DNA from: Billgrantia azerbaijanica
GTDB taxonomy: Bacteria > Pseudomonadota > Gammaproteobacteria > Pseudomonadales > Halomonadaceae
NCBI GenBank assembly: GCA_004551485.1
Contig: SBLD01000006.1
Location: 187,901-251,900 of the forward strand
Direction: 5' to 3'
Length of the DNA stretch: 64,000 nucleotides
Below the pieces are notes generated by a model. The model was not told the DNA's origin. It made no database searches and saw nothing but the letters and a program-made list of their open reading frames with translations. The position numbers and the translations under genes were made by a program. Below, piece after piece: positions 1-9,633 of this stretch. Every line of letters begins with the position of its first letter. Position 1 is the first letter of the stretch.

Positions 1-1443
1 GAAGCGGTCCTTGTCGTAGTGGGAGACGCGCTCGCGCAGGAGGTGACGGGCCCGTTCCAGCGGCTCGGTGGTCTTGAGGCCGGTACGGAAGTCGAGTCCC
101 TGGCAGGCGGCCAGCCACTCGATGGCCAGTATGCCGCGCACGTTGGCGGTCATCTCCCACAGCCGCTTGCCGGCGGCCGGTGCCATGGAGACATGGTCTT
201 CCTGGTTGGCCGAGGTCGGCAGACTGTCGACGCTGTGCGGATGGGCCAGGGCCTTGTTCTCGCTGGCCAGCGCTGCCGCCGTGACCTGGGCGATCATGAA
301 GCCGGAATTGACGCCGCCGTTCTCGACCAGGAAAGGCGGCAGTTGCGACATGTGCTTGTCCATCATCAACGAGACGCGCCGCTCGGTGAGCGAGCCGATC
401 TCGGCGATGGCCAGGGCCAGGTTGTCGGCGGCCATGGCCACCGGCTCGGCGTGGAAGTTGCCGCCCGAAATGATGTCACCTTCCGCGGCGAACACCAGCG
501 GGTTGTCCGATACGGCGTTGGCCTCCACCGCCAGGACGTCGGCGGCCTGGCGAAGCTGGGTCAGGCAAGCGCCCATCACCTGGGGCTGACAGCGCAGCGA
601 GTAGGGGTCCTGGACCTTGCCGCAGTGGGCATGGGAGTCGCTGATCTCACTGCGCTCTCCCAGCAGGTGACGGTAGGCCGCGGCGGCGTCGATCTGGCCC
701 TGCTGGCCGCGGATGGCGTGGATGCGCGCATCGAACGGGGAACGCGAGCTGAGCGTGGCTTCCACGGTCAGCGCGCCGCACACCGTGGCGGCGGCGTACA
801 GGTCCTCGGCCTCGAACAGCCCGCGCAGGGCATAGGCGGTGGAGACCTGGGTGCCGTTGAGCAGTGCCAGGCCCTCCTTGGGTGCCAGCGCGAGTGGCTC
901 TAAGCCAGCGATTTCCAGCGCTTGGCGGGCCGGTAGCCACTCGCCCTGGTGGCGGGCCTGGCCTTCGCCGAGCAGTACCACGCTCATATGGGCCAGCGGG
1001 GCGAGATCGCCGGAAGCGCCTACCGACCCCTTGAGCGGGATGTGCGGATAGACTTCGGCGTTGACCAGCGCGATCAGGGCGTCGAGCACCTCGCGGCGAA
1101 TCCCCGAGAAGCCGCGTGCCAGGCTGTTGACCTTGAGCACCATGATCAGCCGCACCAGGTCGTCGCTCATGGCCTCGCCGACGCCGGTGGCATGCGACAG
1201 CACCAGCGAGCGCTGCAGGTCCTCGAGATGGTCCTTGTCGATGCGGGTCTGGGCTAGCAGGCCGAAACCGGTGTTGATGCCATAGACGGTGCGATCTTCC
1301 GCCACCACCCGGTTGACGCAGTCGACGCCATTCTGGATCGCCTCATTGGCATTGGCTGGTAGTTCGACCTGGCACGGCGCCTGATAGACCTGGCGCCACT
1401 GCGCCAGGGTCATCTTTCCGGGGTAAATCTCGACATGGGGCAT
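1..1443 (-). CDS. hutH: Histidine ammonia-lyase (histidase), C-terminus cut by window edge
   Basis: First enzyme of histidine degradation: deaminates L-histidine to urocanate in the cytoplasm. The minus-strand frame opens at the ATG at 1443 ([10 protein letters not shown]...) and stays open to base 1, giving 481 codons. [10 protein letters not shown] near the N-terminus and [15 protein letters not shown] further on are histidase signatures; the Ala-Ser-Gly inside the latter forms the MIO cofactor. Family members are usually a little over 500 residues, so only the last few dozen are missing. GAGAGGAA precedes the ATG by about 8 nt. It is the last gene of the hutC-I-G-U-H run, 171 nt beyond hutU with a hairpin in the gap, so its expression may be tuned separately from hutU. 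Confidence 0.96.
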   Translation of the reverse strand, partial: MPHVEIYPGKMTLAQWRQVYQAPCQVELPANANEAIQNGVDCVNRVVAEDRTVYGINTGFGLLAQTRIDKDHLEDLQRSLVLSHATGVGEAMSDDLVRLIMVLKVNSLARGFSGIRREVLDALIALVNAEVYPHIPLKGSVGASGDLAPLAHMSVVLLGEGQARHQGEWLPARQALEIAGLEPLALAPKEGLALLNGTQVSTAYALRGLFEAEDLYAAATVCGALTVEATLSSRSPFDARIHAIRGQQGQIDAAAAYRHLLGERSEISDSHAHCGKVQDPYSLRCQPQVMGACLTQLRQAADVLAVEANAVSDNPLVFAAEGDIISGGNFHAEPVAMAADNLALAIAEIGSLTERRVSLMMDKHMSQLPPFLVENGGVNSGFMIAQVTAAALASENKALAHPHSVDSLPTSANQEDHVSMAPAAGKRLWEMTANVRGILAIEWLAACQGLDFRTGLKTTEPLERARHLLRERVSHYDKDRF

Positions 1444-1529
1444 GGGGGAAATTCCTCTCTTCGCTGGGCTGGCGCTTTGCCGGCGGCAGGCACTTCGCGA
1501 AGGCGCTGTGAACCCTTCCCTGGGCGCTA

Positions 1530-1550
1530 CCTTTTCCTTCCCGGAAAAGG
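1530..1550. terminator. Hairpin between hutU and hutH
   Basis: CCTTTTCC (1530-1537) and GGAAAAGG (1543-1550) are perfect 8-bp arms around a 5-nt loop. There is no U-run on either side, so this is a stem-loop in the hutU-hutH transcript (RNA-stability or partial attenuation element) rather than a clear intrinsic terminator. Confidence 0.4.
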
Positions 1551-1614
1551 ACCTTCGCTTCGACCTGCCCCCGGCGCTCCTTATTCCTGCAAGACTTGTC
1601 TGTGTATGTGGGGG

Positions 1615-3309
<1,695 letters not shown>

Positions 3310-3340
3310 GGTGTCGTTCCTCATGGTGATAGCGGCCGTA

Positions 3341-4285
3341 TCAGGCCTTCAGGGTCAGGTGGTGGATCAAGCGCGCCGCCGCCTTGGCGGTGCGGCCGTC
3401 GATATCGAAGCTGGGGTTGAGCTCGGCGAGGTCCGCCACGCGCAGCTTGCCGCTGTCGCGAATCACCCGGATCAAGGGCTCGAGCAGGGCCAGGGAGACG
3501 CCGTGGGCCGCCGGGGCGCTGACGCCAGGGGCCTCGCCGGCCGGCAGCACGTCCAGGTCGATGGTCAGGTAGAGGTGATCGCAGTGGACGATGAAGCGCT
3601 CCACGTCCCGTACGATGGCGTCAAGCGTCGCCGCGCTGATCTCGTGGTCCTCGCGTACCAGCACGTCCAACTCGGCGGCCTGTCTGAACAGGGCACGGGT
3701 ATTGGATGCCCGGCTCACACCCAGGCAGGCATAGTGGAATGGCCAGCCCCGCCCCTCGCACTGCTGGGCAATCTGTGCGAAGGGCGTGCCGGACGATGCG
3801 CCGCGACGCGGATCGCGCAGGTCGAGATGTGCATCGAAGTTGACGATGCCGACCCGGGAGGGCGGCTCGGGGTTGCCCAGGTGACGGGCCAGCCCCAGCC
3901 AACTGCCGTAGGCCACTTCATGGCCGCCACCCAGCACGATCGGGAAATGCCCGCTGTCGAACAGCCGCTCGAGGCGCTGGCCCAGATGCTCCTGGGCGTT
4001 CTCCAGCGCATCGCCGTGGCAGTGCACGTCGCCGGCATCATAGGCGGGCTCCTGGCGGTGCCAGGCGAGATTGGCCAGCGCCTTGCGCATGGCCCGCGGC
4101 CCGGCAGCGGCACCGATGCGGCCCTGGTTGCGTGCCACGCCGGCATCCGAGGCAAAGCCGAGCAGGGCCACGCCGGCGGGGCTGTCATCGGCCAGCGGGC
4201 GGATGCACTGGTGCCAGCGCAGGCTGTCAGGCTCGGCATCCTCTCGTCCGGCCCAGGGCGACATGTCAATGACGTCAACGCTCAT
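3341..4285 (-). CDS. hutG: Formimidoylglutamase
   Basis: Hydrolyses N-formimidoyl-L-glutamate to glutamate and formamide, the last step of the four-enzyme hut route. It is an arginase/ureohydrolase-superfamily protein of 314 residues. The binuclear manganese ligands are visible as [18 protein letters not shown] and TIDLDVLP. The ATG at 4285 overlaps the hutI stop codon (ATGA), indicating translational coupling; the longer open frame upstream lies inside hutI and is not needed. A HutG of this type implies the direct formamide-releasing route. The alternative route through a deiminase (HutF) and N-formylglutamate amidohydrolase is not encoded here. Confidence 0.93.
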   Translation of the reverse strand: MSVDVIDMSPWAGREDAEPDSLRWHQCIRPLADDSPAGVALLGFASDAGVARNQGRIGAAAGPRAMRKALANLAWHRQEPAYDAGDVHCHGDALENAQEHLGQRLERLFDSGHFPIVLGGGHEVAYGSWLGLARHLGNPEPPSRVGIVNFDAHLDLRDPRRGASSGTPFAQIAQQCEGRGWPFHYACLGVSRASNTRALFRQAAELDVLVREDHEISAATLDAIVRDVERFIVHCDHLYLTIDLDVLPAGEAPGVSAPAAHGVSLALLEPLIRVIRDSGKLRVADLAELNPSFDIDGRTAKAAARLIHHLTLKA

Positions 4286-5505
4286 GACGGATTTCCTCCC
4301 TCGAGCCGTCCATTGAAGATCCGCTGGCGCAGGCGACCGGGCTGGACGGCGTAGGCCAGTTCCGCCGGCGTGTCGATGTCCCACAGGCAGAGGTCGGCGG
4401 GGGCGCCGACCTCGATGCGACCCAGCTCGGGGCGGCCGAGCGCACGGGCGCCATGCGCGGTCATGCCGGCCAGGGCCTCGCGCGGCGTGAGCCGGAACAG
4501 CACGCAGCCCAGGTTGAGCATCAGCGTGGGCATGAACAGCGGCGAGCTACCGGGGTTGGCGTCGGTGGCCAATGCCATGGGTACGCCGGCCTCGCGCAGC
4601 GCGGCGATGGGCGGCAGTTGGGTCTCGCCCAAGGTATGGAAGGCGCCGGGCAGCAGTACTGCCACGCTGCCCGCCTCGCGCAGGGCGGCCACACCGGCCT
4701 CGTCCAGGTATTCGATGTGGTCGGCGGAGAGCGCCGCATGGCGTGCCGCCATGGCGGCGCCACCGAGATTGGAAAGTTGCTCGACATGGCCCTTGACCGG
4801 CAGGCCATGGGCCTCGGCGGCCGCGAAGACGCGCTCGCACTGCGCTACCGAGAAGGCGATCTTTTCGCAGAAGACATCCACGGCATCGGCGAGGCCCTGT
4901 TCGGCGGCGGCAGGAATCATCTCGCGGCACACCCGATCGATGTAGCCGTCGCTGTCGTTCTCGAACTCCGGGGGCAGGGCATGGGCGCCGAGCAGGGTGG
5001 TGACCACCCGTACCGGCAGGGCCTCGCCCAGGCGCCGCGCGACGCGCAGCATCTTGAGCTCGTCGTCCACGGTCAGCCCGTAGCCGGACTTGATCTCCAC
5101 CGTGGTCACGCCGTCATCCATCAAGGCCTGCAGACGCGGCAGGGCGGCCTCGAACAAGGCGTCTTCGCTGGCCGCGCGCGTGGCCCGCACGGTGCTGAGG
5201 ATGCCGCCGCCGCGGCGAGCGATCTCCGCGTAGCTCACGCCTTCCAGGCGGTTTTCGAACTCGTCGGCGCGCGAGCCAGCGAACACCAGGTGGGTATGGC
5301 AGTCCACCAGGCCCGGCGTCATCACCCCGCCACGGCCCATTTCCCGGCACTCGCGAGCCAGCGACTCGTCGAAGCGCGACATGGGAACCGTGCTGGCGAT
5401 CCGCTCACCCTCGACGACCACCGCCATGGGCTCGGGTAAGGTGTCGTGACCATCGAAGACGCTGACGTCGCGCCATAGTCGCTGGGTCGATTGATTGCCT
5501 GCCAT
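4282..5505 (-). CDS. hutI: Imidazolonepropionase
   Basis: Third step of histidine catabolism: opens the ring of 4-imidazolone-5-propanoate to N-formimidoyl-L-glutamate. The 407-residue protein is a metal-dependent amidohydrolase with the metal-binding [12 protein letters not shown] near residue 70, the hut-specific [12 protein letters not shown], and a later KGHVEQLSN containing another likely metal/substrate His. It is the first structural gene after hutC. Its ATG at 5505 follows CAGGAGGCC closely and a HutC-type operator lies about 22 nt upstream. It overlaps hutG by four bases. Confidence 0.96.
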   Translation of the reverse strand: MAGNQSTQRLWRDVSVFDGHDTLPEPMAVVVEGERIASTVPMSRFDESLARECREMGRGGVMTPGLVDCHTHLVFAGSRADEFENRLEGVSYAEIARRGGGILSTVRATRAASEDALFEAALPRLQALMDDGVTTVEIKSGYGLTVDDELKMLRVARRLGEALPVRVVTTLLGAHALPPEFENDSDGYIDRVCREMIPAAAEQGLADAVDVFCEKIAFSVAQCERVFAAAEAHGLPVKGHVEQLSNLGGAAMAARHAALSADHIEYLDEAGVAALREAGSVAVLLPGAFHTLGETQLPPIAALREAGVPMALATDANPGSSPLFMPTLMLNLGCVLFRLTPREALAGMTAHGARALGRPELGRIEVGAPADLCLWDIDTPAELAYAVQPGRLRQRIFNGRLEGGNPS

Positions 5506-5526
5506 GTGGCCTCCTGTCGCTGTATT

Positions 5527-5536
5527 TGTATATACA
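5527..5536. promoter_or_regulatory. Proximal HutC-type operator
   Basis: TGTATATACA is a perfect 10-bp palindrome 21 nt upstream of the hutI start codon. It matches the TGTA-N2-TACA core bound by HutC-family repressors. It overlaps the predicted -10 of the hutI promoter, so bound repressor would block initiation. An identical copy lies at 5757-5766. Confidence 0.8.
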
Positions 5537-5563
5537 TTTAGAGCAAGCCTCGGTTGGCGTCAA
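5535..5563 (-). promoter_or_regulatory. Predicted hutIGUH promoter
   Basis: On the minus strand TTGACG (5558-5563) and TAAATG (5535-5540) are separated by exactly 17 nt, a sigma70-like arrangement firing into hutI. The -10 overlaps the proximal HutC operator. Confidence 0.5.
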
Positions 5564-5638
5564 CCCCGGTGGTGAGCGGACCATCCATGGTGGTGATGCA
5601 GAGCTGCGGCTATCATCGCGATATTTTTGTCAACTGCA

Positions 5639-5658
5639 TGAAAAATTGGAATTTTTCA
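5639..5658. promoter_or_regulatory. 20-bp AT-rich palindrome upstream of the hut promoter
   Basis: TGAAAAATT-GG-AATTTTTCA is a perfect inverted repeat about 80 bp upstream of the predicted hutI -35. It is too AT-rich, with too short a loop, to act as an RNA terminator. Its shape and position suit a DNA-binding protein, perhaps a carbon or nitrogen activator, but I do not recognise the consensus. Confidence 0.4.
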
Positions 5659-5756
5659 GGATGTCTGTGGTGATGCCGCCGCGCGGTGGGCATGTTTGAT
5701 TAGACTAAGGTATAGCGGTTTGTATCCGTGACGGGGTGGGGCGAGGGAGTATTTAA

Positions 5757-5766
5757 TGTATATACA
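5757..5766. promoter_or_regulatory. Distal HutC-type operator
   Basis: A second TGTATATACA, identical to the copy at 5527-5536, lies between the end of hutC and hutI. The centres are 230 bp apart, close to 22 helical turns, which would suit repression by looping. Confidence 0.7.
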
Positions 5767-5872
5767 ATAATGGGCGGGCACAATGATCGACAGGGCGGCG
5801 CATCCCCATGAGGGGGAGGCACTGCGGTGTTTCCATCGGCTTGCGCCACACCGGCCGGGGCTGCCTGACAGG

Positions 5873-6580
5873 CTAGCGGTGAAGCGACGAGCGCAGCTTG
5901 TAGCGGTCGCCGGGGTGGATCAGGCGGGCATAGCTGATCAGATGGTCGTCCGACCAGGTTCGCCGGGTCATGCACAGGCAGGGAGTGGTGGTATCGGTCT
6001 CCAGCCAGGCGGCGGTACGCGCGTCGATCAGCACCGCCTCGACCACGTGTTCGACGTCGGTGATCGGGCAGGCCGCCACCAGCACCTCGTTGGGGGTGTG
6101 GTGCGAGAAGTCGGTGTCGAGGTAGTCGGGAACCCAGCGCGGGTTGACGTAGCGATCCTCCAACTGGATCGGCACGCCGTTCTCGCGATGCACGATCAGG
6201 GTGTGGAAGACCCGTGTCCCCAGACGCACGCCAAGGCGCAGCGCTACCTCGTCGTCGGCCTCGATGGCTTCGCGGCGCAACACGTGGTTGCTGTAGTCGT
6301 GCCCGCGCCCGCGTACCTCCTCGGCGATGTTGTGCACCTCCACCAGCGACGACTCCGCCTTGCGGTCGGTGACGAAGGTGCCGAGCCCCGGCTGGCGGGT
6401 CAGGTAGCCCTGCTGCACCAGGTCGCGGATCGCCTTGTTGGCGGTCATGCGGCTGACGCCGAAATCCCGGGCGAGCTGCTCTTCCGGCGGAATCTGGTGG
6501 TGGGCCGGCCACTCGCCATTCTGGATCTTCTCCAGCAGGTGCTGCTGAATCTGCAGGTAGAGCGGGGGAGAGCTGCCCAT
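5873..6580 (-). CDS. hutC: HutC, GntR/UTRA-family histidine utilisation repressor
   Basis: Transcriptional repressor of the hut genes, normally released by urocanate. The 235-residue protein has an N-terminal GntR winged helix (QIPPEEQLARDFGVSRMTAN, about residues 28-47) and a C-terminal UTRA effector domain (RENGVPIQLEDRYVNP and onward). It ends about 370 nt before hutI on the same strand. That gap holds two perfect HutC-type operators, one over the hutI promoter. No such operator is seen upstream of hutC itself, so hutC may be constitutive or partly co-transcribed with hutIGUH. Confidence 0.93.
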   Translation of the reverse strand: MGSSPPLYLQIQQHLLEKIQNGEWPAHHQIPPEEQLARDFGVSRMTANKAIRDLVQQGYLTRQPGLGTFVTDRKAESSLVEVHNIAEEVRGRGHDYSNHVLRREAIEADDEVALRLGVRLGTRVFHTLIVHRENGVPIQLEDRYVNPRWVPDYLDTDFSHHTPNEVLVAACPITDVEHVVEAVLIDARTAAWLETDTTTPCLCMTRRTWSDDHLISYARLIHPGDRYKLRSSLHR

Positions 6581-6808
6581 GGCTGCGTGAGTCCTTTCGT
6601 CGATAAACCAGTGGAATAGCGTGCGTGTCCAGTTTACTCCCGCAGGCTACCTCCGGCATCTCTCGTGACGCAGTGGCTTGCGGCGAATCTGGGCGGGTTA
6701 GCCCAGTGATACCGTGATGGATCACCGTTGGCTGGGCGCTTCCGGTAATTCGCACTTCTGTGCGTTAACCGTGTTGTCCAGCTACAAGCCGGACCGGAGG
6801 ACGAGCGG

Positions 6809-7276
6809 ATGCAGACGCTTGACTGGCGTGCCGCGATCTGGGTGGGCATCGCCGCCGGTGTGGTGGCCACGGTGCTACAGGTCGTGCTGTGGATGGCCTT
6901 TGGTCATCCGCTGCCGGAGACTCTCTACCGTGACGCGCGGTTCGCGGCCGCGATCGTGCTTGGACCGGGTGGGCTGCCGCCGTCGGTGTCGTTCGTACCA
7001 TTGGTGTTCGCGGTGGCGACGCTGGTGCACTTCGCGCTCTCTGTCGCGTACGGTATCGCCATCGCAATGCTGGTTTCGCGGCGACGCTGGTTGCCGGGGT
7101 GGCTCGTCGGCATGCTGTCCGGCGCCGCGCTGTTCGCCGTCAACCTGTATGGGTTCACTGCCGTGTTCCCGTGGTTCGCCGCGACGCGCGATGCCGTCAC
7201 CTTCGTCGCGCATCTGGCGTTCGGCGCCACCGCAGCGCTTGGCTATCAGTGGGGCAGCGGAACCGGGGTGGAGTAG
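6809..7276 (+). CDS. Small integral membrane protein, function unknown
   Basis: 155 residues with four clear hydrophobic segments: about 8-30 (AAIWVGIAAGVVATVLQVVL), 62-87 (LVFAVATLVHFALSVAYGIA), 96-117 and 124-146. No catalytic motif or signal-peptidase site is visible and I do not recognise a characterised family. It is divergent from hutC and about 95 nt before the DUF938 methyltransferase, and stands upstream of the cytochrome oxidase operon without an obvious operon link. Start at the ATG preceded by a GGAGGACGAGCGG stretch. Confidence 0.7.
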   Translation: MQTLDWRAAIWVGIAAGVVATVLQVVLWMAFGHPLPETLYRDARFAAAIVLGPGGLPPSVSFVPLVFAVATLVHFALSVAYGIAIAMLVSRRRWLPGWLVGMLSGAALFAVNLYGFTAVFPWFAATRDAVTFVAHLAFGATAALGYQWGSGTGVE

Positions 7277-7370
7277 GGCGTACTATCCTGTCGTGACCAC
7301 CATCGACACCAGGAACGCCACGATGGGCCGGGAGATTATCTGCCGCAGCCGACGTGCATGAAGGAGTGAC

Positions 7371-7982
7371 ATGACGAACGAGCGACACAACCGGCGACTC
7401 AAGAGCCCGGCCGCGGCGCGCAATCGCCAGCCGATCCTCGACGTGCTGCGGCAGGTGCTGCCGGAGCGTGCCCGGATACTGGAAGTGGCGAGCGGCAGCG
7501 GTGAGCATGCCGTGCACTGTGCCGCCGCCATGCCGGGCTGGGAGTGGCAACCCAGCGATCCCGCTCCCCAGGCTCGCGCGTCCATCGCCGCCTGGCGCGC
7601 CCACACCGGGCTCGCCAACCTGTGCGAGCCCCTGGCGCTGGATGTGACGGGTGTCTGGCCGGCAGTGGACGTCGATGCGGTGGTGGCCATCAACCTGCTG
7701 CATGTGTCGCCCTGGGAGGTGACCGAGGCGCTGGTGGCGGCTGCCGCCGAGCGGCTCCGACCGGGCGGGCTCCTCTACCTCTATGGGCCCTTCAAGCGGG
7801 GCGGGCGCCATACCGCGCCCAGCAATGCGGCCTTCGATGTCGACCTCAGGGCGCGTGACCCACGCTGGGGCGTGCGCGATCTCGAGGCCGTCACCGCGCA
7901 GGCCGAGCGCCACGGGCTGGCGCTCGAGCGCGTGGTAACAATGCCGGCCAACAATGTCAGCGTGGTGTTCAGTCGCCAGTAA
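7371..7982 (+). CDS. DUF938-family SAM-dependent methyltransferase
   Basis: 203 residues with a class I methyltransferase fold. ILEVASGSGEHAVHCA is the SAM-binding glycine-rich motif I in the form typical of the DUF938/UPF0585 family, followed by DAVVAINLLHVSPWE and GGLLYLYGPFKRGG (motif IV/post-motif). The N-terminal RLKSPAAARNRQPIL is also characteristic. The substrate is not established for this family. A ribosome-binding AAGGAG is 6 nt upstream of the ATG. It stands alone, and the following 247 nt separate it from the oxidase operon. Confidence 0.85.
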   Translation: MTNERHNRRLKSPAAARNRQPILDVLRQVLPERARILEVASGSGEHAVHCAAAMPGWEWQPSDPAPQARASIAAWRAHTGLANLCEPLALDVTGVWPAVDVDAVVAINLLHVSPWEVTEALVAAAAERLRPGGLLYLYGPFKRGGRHTAPSNAAFDVDLRARDPRWGVRDLEAVTAQAERHGLALERVVTMPANNVSVVFSRQ

Positions 7983-8229
7983 AGTAGGTCTTGGCAAGCT
8001 TCTAATCCAGTGGCTACGCTGAGGTCATGTATCGGGTCGGCGGGGGCCGCCTTCGCACCCGTTACGGGATAGTTCTGCTGGGCACCTCTTTCCCCGTGCC
8101 TGAGTCATGCCTGCCCCGTGCTCCCAGCCGTACCGGTACGCAGCGGTTGGCATTCGAGACCGCGCCGCAGTCGCGGTCGAGAATCACGTATCTGCGAGAC
8201 GCGCGCTGGCGTGCAAGGGGTGACAGCCA
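7983..8229 (+). promoter_or_regulatory. Intergenic leader of the cytochrome oxidase operon
   Basis: 247 nt without a credible gene. TTGGCA near its start and TACGCT 18 nt later form only a weak sigma70-like pair. The coxB ribosome-binding site (AAGGGGTG, 8215-8223 area) is at its end. I see no strong terminator or known regulatory motif, but the oxidase operon promoter must lie here or upstream. Confidence 0.3.
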
Positions 8230-9630
8230 ATGGCTATTGCGATTGCCCTGATCGTGCTGGCAGTGGGCTCTGTCGCGTTTTTCCTGGTCAGCCCCTGGCA
8301 TCTCACGCCCCTGGCTTCCAACTGGGGGACCATCGACCTGACCATCAGCATTTCCTTCTGGGTTACCGGCTTCGTCTTCCTGGCCGTTTCGCTCTTCATG
8401 GCCGTGGCCCTCATCCGTTACCGCTACAACGCACAGCGGCGCTCCCACTACGAGCCCGAAAACAAGAAGCTGGAAGCCTGGCTCACCGGGCTAACCACCC
8501 TGGGGGTTGCGGCGTTGCTGGCGCCGGGGCTCTTCGTCTGGGGCGATTTCGTCTCGGTGCCGGAGGATGCCCAGGAAGTCGAGGTGGTCGGCCAGCAGTG
8601 GCACTGGAGCTACCGCTTTCCCGGCGAGGACGGTGCCCTGGGCAGGACGCAGGTCGGGCTGGTCGGCAAGGACAATCCTTTCGGTATCGATCCGAACGAT
8701 CCCGATGGCCAGGATGACATCCTGATCCAGAGCCCGCGCGTGATGCTCCCCGTGGATCGACCCGTCAGGTTGACGTTGCGCTCCAATGACGTCATCCACA
8801 ATTTCATGGTGGCGGCCTTTCGCGCCAAGATGGATGTCGTGCCGGGACAGGCCTCCTTCTTCTGGTTCACGCCTACGCGGACCGGTGAGTATGAAGCGGT
8901 CTGCGCCGAACTGTGTGGCATCGCCCACTTCGCCATGCGTGGCAAGGTGCAGGTGGTGGAGCAGGCGACCTTCGACGAGTGGCTGGCCGACCAACCCACC
9001 TTCGCCGAGCTGGCGCAACGACCGCCCGGTGACCCCGAAGCCGGTGCCGAACAGTTCGCTGTCTGTGTCACCTGCCACGGCGCGCAGGGGCAGGGGCAGC
9101 AAGCCACCAACGCCCCGCGGCTGGCCGGCCTGGACAGCGACTACCTCAAGCGTCAACTCAAGAATTTCCGCAGCGGTGCGCGGGGCGAGCACGAGGCTGA
9201 CCGCTTCGGGCAGCAGATGCGTCCCTTCGCGGTTTCCCTCGATGATGCCCAGGCCATCCGCGATCTGGCCGCCTACATCGAGACGTTGCCGGTCGAGCCC
9301 ACCCCGCCGACCATCGTCGGTGACGCCGAGCGCGGGAAGCGGCTCTATCGTACCTGTGCCAGCTGTCACGGTGCCCGGGGGCAGGGCAGGCACGCCTTCA
9401 ATGCGCCACGCCTGGCCGGCATGAACGACTGGTACCTGGTGCGCCAGCTCCAGCACTTCCGTGAGGGCATTCGCGGTCGTCATCCCGAGGACCTCTACGG
9501 TAACCAGATGGTCGACATGGCCCAGATCCTCGTCGACGATGCTGCCCTGCGCGATGTGACGGCCTATATCCGGACCCTTTCCGAGGCGCCGGCGTTGGCG
9601 GATGCCGCCCGGCAGAGCGCGGAGGAGTGA
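8230..9630 (+). CDS. coxB: Cytochrome c oxidase subunit II with two fused cytochrome c domains (caa3-type)
   Basis: Accepts electrons from cytochrome c and passes them through the CuA centre to subunit I. The 466-residue protein has two N-terminal membrane helices (about 3-22 and 36-62). A periplasmic cupredoxin domain follows, with CuA ligands in DVIHNF (His near 190) and CAELCGIAHFAM (about 225-236). Two class I cytochrome c modules come next, with haem motifs CVTCHG (near 279) and CASCHG (near 376) and axial-Met candidates downstream of each. Ordinary aa3 subunit II has no haem domain and most caa3 enzymes have one, so the tandem pair is notable. First gene of the coxB-A-C-C-D operon, 3 nt before coxA. 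Confidence 0.95.
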   Translation: MAIAIALIVLAVGSVAFFLVSPWHLTPLASNWGTIDLTISISFWVTGFVFLAVSLFMAVALIRYRYNAQRRSHYEPENKKLEAWLTGLTTLGVAALLAPGLFVWGDFVSVPEDAQEVEVVGQQWHWSYRFPGEDGALGRTQVGLVGKDNPFGIDPNDPDGQDDILIQSPRVMLPVDRPVRLTLRSNDVIHNFMVAAFRAKMDVVPGQASFFWFTPTRTGEYEAVCAELCGIAHFAMRGKVQVVEQATFDEWLADQPTFAELAQRPPGDPEAGAEQFAVCVTCHGAQGQGQQATNAPRLAGLDSDYLKRQLKNFRSGARGEHEADRFGQQMRPFAVSLDDAQAIRDLAAYIETLPVEPTPPTIVGDAERGKRLYRTCASCHGARGQGRHAFNAPRLAGMNDWYLVRQLQHFREGIRGRHPEDLYGNQMVDMAQILVDDAALRDVTAYIRTLSEAPALADAARQSAEE

Positions 9631-9633
9631 ACC

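Noticed and set aside
6701-6737. Nested inverted repeat GCCCAG...CTGGGC with inner GTGAT/ATCAC between hutC and the membrane protein gene
   Set aside because: Short arms, long spacer and divergent promoter position make it neither a convincing terminator nor a recognised operator.
5700-6755. Longer minus-strand frame overlapping hutC
   Set aside because: Different frame from the HutC protein, Arg/Pro-rich, and runs through the operator region.
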